Assembly: GCA_021802425.1 (NCBI GenBank) | Contig: JAJZXJ010000019.1 | Coordinates: forward strand, 1 to 18,456 | Direction of reading: 5' to 3' | Length of the DNA stretch: 18,456 bases | Source of the DNA: Acidulodesulfobacterium sp021802425 | GTDB taxonomy: Bacteria > SZUA-79 > Acidulodesulfobacterales > Acidulodesulfobacteraceae | In this document: positions 15,047-18,456 of the stretch, piece by piece | Layout: each line of letters starts with the position of its first letter | Numbering within the stretch: the first letter of the stretch is position 1 | Position numbers and translations under genes: made by a program | The notes under the pieces: generated by a model | The model's database searches: none | The model's input: only the letters and a program-made list of their open reading frames with translations | What the model was told of the DNA's origin: nothing

Positions 15047-16528
15047 ATGGCAAATTTTAAATTCGGCTTAAGCCTCCTTGCTAATTCTTTAATATTTTTA
15101 CTTTTTATATCGTTTTTTCTAATTTTAACTTCGAATTCTTCTTCTTATTCTTACACGGCGAAAAATTCAAATTCAAATAAAACAAACAAAACAAACACTG
15201 ATTTATTAACATTTAACGCGTATAACGACGCACCTAAAATTGATAAAACCCTTCCCGCTATAATAAATTTAAAAACGGCTTTAGAAATTGCGCTTAAACA
15301 TTATCCCGGAATAATGGCATCCAAATATTCTTATATATCATCCATATACGCCAAAAATCAATCTCTTTATTTATATTATCCGCAAATTTCCGGAACCGCG
15401 GGGTTTTCTAAGAATTCGGTTATGGATGTCAATAACCAAGGCATAGCTGCCGTTAACGGACAGATATACCATGTTAGCGAAGGGGCTATAAACTATTCTT
15501 TAAACAATTACTCGGGAAGCATTAACGCAACTTATATGCTATACTCATTCGGCTCCCGTCATTACAATTATCTTAGCGCATATTATAATATGAAGGGGGC
15601 TAAGGCGGGTTACGGCATGACGGTAAATAATGACCTTTACAATGTAATCCTTAATTTTGCCACATATTTTGCGGACAAGGAATTAATGAAAGCCGATAAG
15701 GAAAATTTAAAAAACGATGAAACTCAGTATAAAGCCGCTGCGGCATTTTACAAGGTCGGAACCGGAAATCTTTTGGATGTTGAAACAGCTAAGGCAACCA
15801 TGGAGGCGGCTAAGGCAGCCTATATAAACTCGATATACAATATAAAAATTGCAAGACTGGCGCTTCTTAATTCAATCGGCCTTTCACCGTCAAAACGATA
15901 CCTGTTTGTTAATACGCTTAAGTTCAAGCCGTTTCACCAGACGCTGGATAAACTTATAAAAACGGCAACGAAATTCAATCCGCAATTAAAACAGAGCATA
16001 TACGCGGTTAAATCCTCTAATGCATCCGTGGGCGCCGCGACAAGCGGATATTTCCCCACCCTTAATGCCGATTTCTCATATACGGGGCAAAACTCCGCCT
16101 TTCCGTTAAACAGAAATTATTCCGTCGGCATCGGCATTTCTATACCGATTTTTAACGGGTTTTTAACCCAAAATAAAATCGAATATTCCCGGGCTATATT
16201 AAACAGTAATATATGGAACAGGCGGCTTACTAAAGATAATCTTGTTTACGGCGTCTCCGGCGATTATTACGCTATTTTAAATCAATATTCAACGGTAAAG
16301 GCGCTCAAATCATCGGCGGATGCCTCAAAACTCGCATATCAGCTTGCGCTAAAAAGTTATGAGGTCGGGGTGGGCTCCATGGTTCAGCTTGTAACGGCAA
16401 ACGCCCAGTATATATCCGGCATAACAAGCTACATAAACGCCAAGTTTACCTATTTTTACCAAAAAGCCAAGCTTTATTCCGACCTGGGTTTGATGTTGGA
16501 ACATTATATAAAACGAAAAAACATTTAA
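15047..16528 (+). CDS. TolC-family outer-membrane efflux protein
   Basis: Outer-membrane channel of a tripartite efflux pump. It has a hydrophobic N-terminal signal sequence (about 7-28), then a low-complexity Ser/Asn/Thr/Lys linker (29-52). Two OEP repeats follow: the first from LKTALEIALKHYPGIMASK (about 75-93) with FYKVGTGNLLDVETAKA-type helices, the second from about 302, including the SVGIGISIPIFNGF beta-strand turn and a second long helical hairpin. The 493-residue length is normal for TolC. No lipobox cysteine was seen after the signal. The ATG lacks a strong Shine-Dalgarno. It is first in an operon with a MacA-like and a MacB-like protein, which supports export through a MacAB-TolC-type pump; the exported substrate cannot be predicted. 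Confidence 0.92.
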   Translation: MANFKFGLSLLANSLIFLLFISFFLILTSNSSSYSYTAKNSNSNKTNKTNTDLLTFNAYNDAPKIDKTLPAIINLKTALEIALKHYPGIMASKYSYISSIYAKNQSLYLYYPQISGTAGFSKNSVMDVNNQGIAAVNGQIYHVSEGAINYSLNNYSGSINATYMLYSFGSRHYNYLSAYYNMKGAKAGYGMTVNNDLYNVILNFATYFADKELMKADKENLKNDETQYKAAAAFYKVGTGNLLDVETAKATMEAAKAAYINSIYNIKIARLALLNSIGLSPSKRYLFVNTLKFKPFHQTLDKLIKTATKFNPQLKQSIYAVKSSNASVGAATSGYFPTLNADFSYTGQNSAFPLNRNYSVGIGISIPIFNGFLTQNKIEYSRAILNSNIWNRRLTKDNLVYGVSGDYYAILNQYSTVKALKSSADASKLAYQLALKSYEVGVGSMVQLVTANAQYISGITSYINAKFTYFYQKAKLYSDLGLMLEHYIKRKNI

Positions 16529-16562
16529 TAAAGGGCATTTATAAAGGTACAAAGGACTAAAA

Positions 16563-17753
16563 ATGGGGAAAAATAAAAAAATTATTTTAATAATTGCAGT
16601 CATTCTGATTATAATATCGGCTATTTCTTATTTTATAATAAAATCAGGCTCAAAGAAACCGGTTTACGAGCTATACGCCGTCAAGCCCATGACGATACAA
16701 AAATATGTTACGACATCGGGAACCGCAAATCCAATCAATACGATAAATGTGGGGGCTCAGGTATCTGGAAGATTTTCAAAACTTTATGTCTGGTATAACT
16801 CCGTCGTAAAAAAGGGACAGCTTCTTGCCGAAATAGACCCTGTTTCTTTTATTCAAAAAGTTGACCAGGATAAGGCAAACCTCGCTTCGGCAAGAGCAAA
16901 TGTTTTAAAGCAAAAAGCCCTTCTGGCATACGACAAACTTACATACATCAGGGATAAAAAATTATGGGAAGAAAATCTCATAGCCCACGCGACGGAACAA
17001 AATGCGTACAGCATATATCTTCAGGACAAAGCCCAGCTTAAATTCTTAGAGGATGCCGCTAATGCCGTTAAATCCCAGCTTGCTCAGGATGAAACCAATC
17101 TTTCATACACAAAGATATACTCCCCCGTAAACGGCGTTATTATAAATGTAAGCGTCGTAGTCGGGCAGACCGTCGCTTCAACCTTTCAGACCCCGAGCCT
17201 TTTTACTATAGGAGAGGATCTTAAGGAAATGGAAATATATACTACGACAAATGAAGCGGATCTCGGCGGCATAAAAAAGGGGGACAGGGCATCGTTCACC
17301 GTATATGCCTATCCCGATAAGACATTTTGGGGGTATGTTCACAACATAAGGATAAACCCGACAACAGTTTCGGGAGTGGTAAGCTATAATGTTACGATAT
17401 ACTTTAAAAATCCGGACGGGTTAATTCTTCCGGGAATGACGGCAATTCCTAAAATTTATGTTTCGGAAAAAAAAGGCATTCTCGGCGTGCCTAATGCCGC
17501 CTTAAGATTCATTCCGCCGGACGAAAACAAAGAGATTTTAGACAACTTATCCAAAAAACTGAAGGTCGGCGAGGGCGTCGTATGGGTATTGAAAAACAAA
17601 ATGCCGGAACCGGTAATAGTAAATCTCGGCATCAACAACGACAGCGACACCGAGATTATTTCCAAAGATATTAAAGCGGGAACGGAAATAATAACGGGCT
17701 TAAAATCGAATTATCAAGCTGCCGGGGCGCCGGGAAGAAGATTCTTTTTCTAA
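16563..17753 (+). CDS. macA: MacA-like periplasmic membrane-fusion (HlyD-family) protein
   Basis: Adaptor joining an inner-membrane ABC transporter to the outer-membrane channel. A single N-terminal membrane anchor spans about 7-26. The first lipoyl half-motif is around 62-95 (VGAQVSGRFSKLYV, then GQLLAEIDP), a helical hairpin runs about 96-182, and the second lipoyl half is around 183-204 (YTKIYSPVNGVIINV, VVVGQTV). A beta-barrel domain about 220-310 and a membrane-proximal domain to residue 396 follow. Length and order match MacA. A clear AAGGA Shine-Dalgarno stands 6 nt before the ATG; the gap to the upstream gene is 34 nt and the ABC ATPase starts 10 nt after the stop. MacA is the closest name, but the substrate may be something other than a macrolide. 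Confidence 0.9.
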   Translation: MGKNKKIILIIAVILIIISAISYFIIKSGSKKPVYELYAVKPMTIQKYVTTSGTANPINTINVGAQVSGRFSKLYVWYNSVVKKGQLLAEIDPVSFIQKVDQDKANLASARANVLKQKALLAYDKLTYIRDKKLWEENLIAHATEQNAYSIYLQDKAQLKFLEDAANAVKSQLAQDETNLSYTKIYSPVNGVIINVSVVVGQTVASTFQTPSLFTIGEDLKEMEIYTTTNEADLGGIKKGDRASFTVYAYPDKTFWGYVHNIRINPTTVSGVVSYNVTIYFKNPDGLILPGMTAIPKIYVSEKKGILGVPNAALRFIPPDENKEILDNLSKKLKVGEGVVWVLKNKMPEPVIVNLGINNDSDTEIISKDIKAGTEIITGLKSNYQAAGAPGRRFFF

Positions 17754-17763
17754 GGTATTAACT

Positions 17764-18456
17764 ATGAATATGAACTATGATATTCCGGGCGGCGATCATC
17801 CCCTTCTGATAAAACTCGAAGATATAGGAATGACATATAAAATCGGGGATATTTCTTATGAGGTGCTAAAAGGTATAAATCTTATTGTCGAAAACGGGGA
17901 ATTTGTTTCCATAATGGGGGCATCCGGCTCGGGAAAATCCACTATTATGAACATACTGGGATGCCTTGACAGACCCACTGCCGGAAAATATTTTCTTGAG
18001 GGCAGGGATGTTTCTAATTTAACTTCCGATGAACTTGCCGAGATAAGGAACAAAAAAATAGGGTTTGTTTTTCAGGGTTTTAATCTTATCCAGCGGCTTT
18101 CGATCGTCGAAAATGTCGAACTGCCCCTGTATTATTCGGGCATGCATTCAAAGGAAGCGACGGGGATGGCAATGGAAGCGTTAAAACTCGTTGACCTTGC
18201 GGGTACAGAAAACAAATTTCCTAATCAGATATCCGGAGGAGAACAGCAAAGGGTTGCCATAGCGAGAGCGGTAGTAAATAACGCTCCTATCATTATGGCC
18301 GATGAACCCACGGGCAACCTTGATTCCGTGAGGGGAGCGGATGTGATGAGATTTTTTAAAAAAATTAACGAAGAAAGAGGAGCCACGATTATTCTTGTAT
18401 CGCACGATAAAAACATAGCCGATTACGGAAAAAGACTTATAACCGTTAAAGACGGG
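17764..18456 (+). CDS. macB: MacB/LolD-type ABC transporter ATP-binding protein (partial, cut by window end)
   Basis: An open frame of 231 codons with no stop runs off the right edge. It encodes a full ABC ATPase domain: Walker A GASGSGKST at 52-60, Q-loop FVFQGFN at 101-107, signature ISGGEQQ at 156-162, Walker B IIMADEP at 176-182, D-loop NLDS at 185-188 and switch histidine H214. The sequence NILGCLDRPTAGKY (63-76) and the ENVELPLYY segment (116-124) are typical of the MacB/LolD subfamily. An alternative ATG lies two codons in. The window stops at the end of the nucleotide-binding domain, so it cannot show whether a membrane domain is fused, as in MacB, or encoded separately. The upstream MacA-like and TolC-like genes make a MacAB-type exporter likely. 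Confidence 0.93.
   Translation, partial: MNMNYDIPGGDHPLLIKLEDIGMTYKIGDISYEVLKGINLIVENGEFVSIMGASGSGKSTIMNILGCLDRPTAGKYFLEGRDVSNLTSDELAEIRNKKIGFVFQGFNLIQRLSIVENVELPLYYSGMHSKEATGMAMEALKLVDLAGTENKFPNQISGGEQQRVAIARAVVNNAPIIMADEPTGNLDSVRGADVMRFFKKINEERGATIILVSHDKNIADYGKRLITVKDG

Overview
This AT-rich window comes from a bacterium. It carries HU, ClpX, ClpP, trigger factor, RimO and two tRNAs whose 3' CCA is encoded in the DNA. The central seven-gene heterodisulfide reductase/flavin oxidoreductase (Hdr-Flx) cluster points to an anaerobe with ferredoxin- and thiol-based energy metabolism. A deltaproteobacteria-like lineage such as the sulfate-reducing Sva0485/Acidulodesulfobacterales group would fit, but that placement is a guess from gene content and base composition. 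A run of exactly 100 Ns (3194-3293) shows this is a scaffold, so the true tig-clpP distance is unknown.

Layout. Everything from 1 to 14868 reads on the minus strand. From the right: rimO; the operon hdrC-hdrB-hdrA-flxD-flxC-flxB-flxA; thrS, 3 nt after flxA; tig; the assembly gap; clpP-clpX; hup with its own strong promoter; tRNA-Val(UAC); a small DUF1640-like membrane/coiled-coil gene; and tRNA-Asp(GUC) at the left edge. Diverging from rimO on the plus strand is a tripartite efflux operon: a TolC-family outer-membrane protein, a MacA-like membrane-fusion protein and a MacB-like ABC ATPase cut by the right edge.

How the genes work together. The Hdr-Flx set encodes a complete predicted soluble NADH-linked bifurcating complex. 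FlxA should take electrons from NAD(H) through FAD and [2Fe-2S]; FlxB and FlxC relay them through [4Fe-4S] clusters; FlxD hands them to the HdrA flavin; HdrB reduces a disulfide, possibly that of DsrC, while ferredoxin takes the low-potential electrons. All expected cluster cysteines in HdrA, HdrB and HdrC are present. Tig, ClpP and ClpX form the usual folding/proteolysis set.

Most notable points. (1) ThrRS is of the archaeal type, with a DTD-like N-terminal editing domain, in an otherwise bacterial neighbourhood; its catalytic zinc-ligand cysteine aligns with Asp318, while both histidine ligands are kept. (2) The efflux promoter is TTGACA-17-TACAAT, with a perfect 7-bp inverted repeat filling the spacer, a convincing repressor operator. 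(3) The DUF1640-like gene between the tRNAs has a near-consensus promoter so close to its ATG that its mRNA should be leaderless. No CRISPR array, insertion sequence or integrase is visible, and no gene-free stretch exceeds 300 bases.
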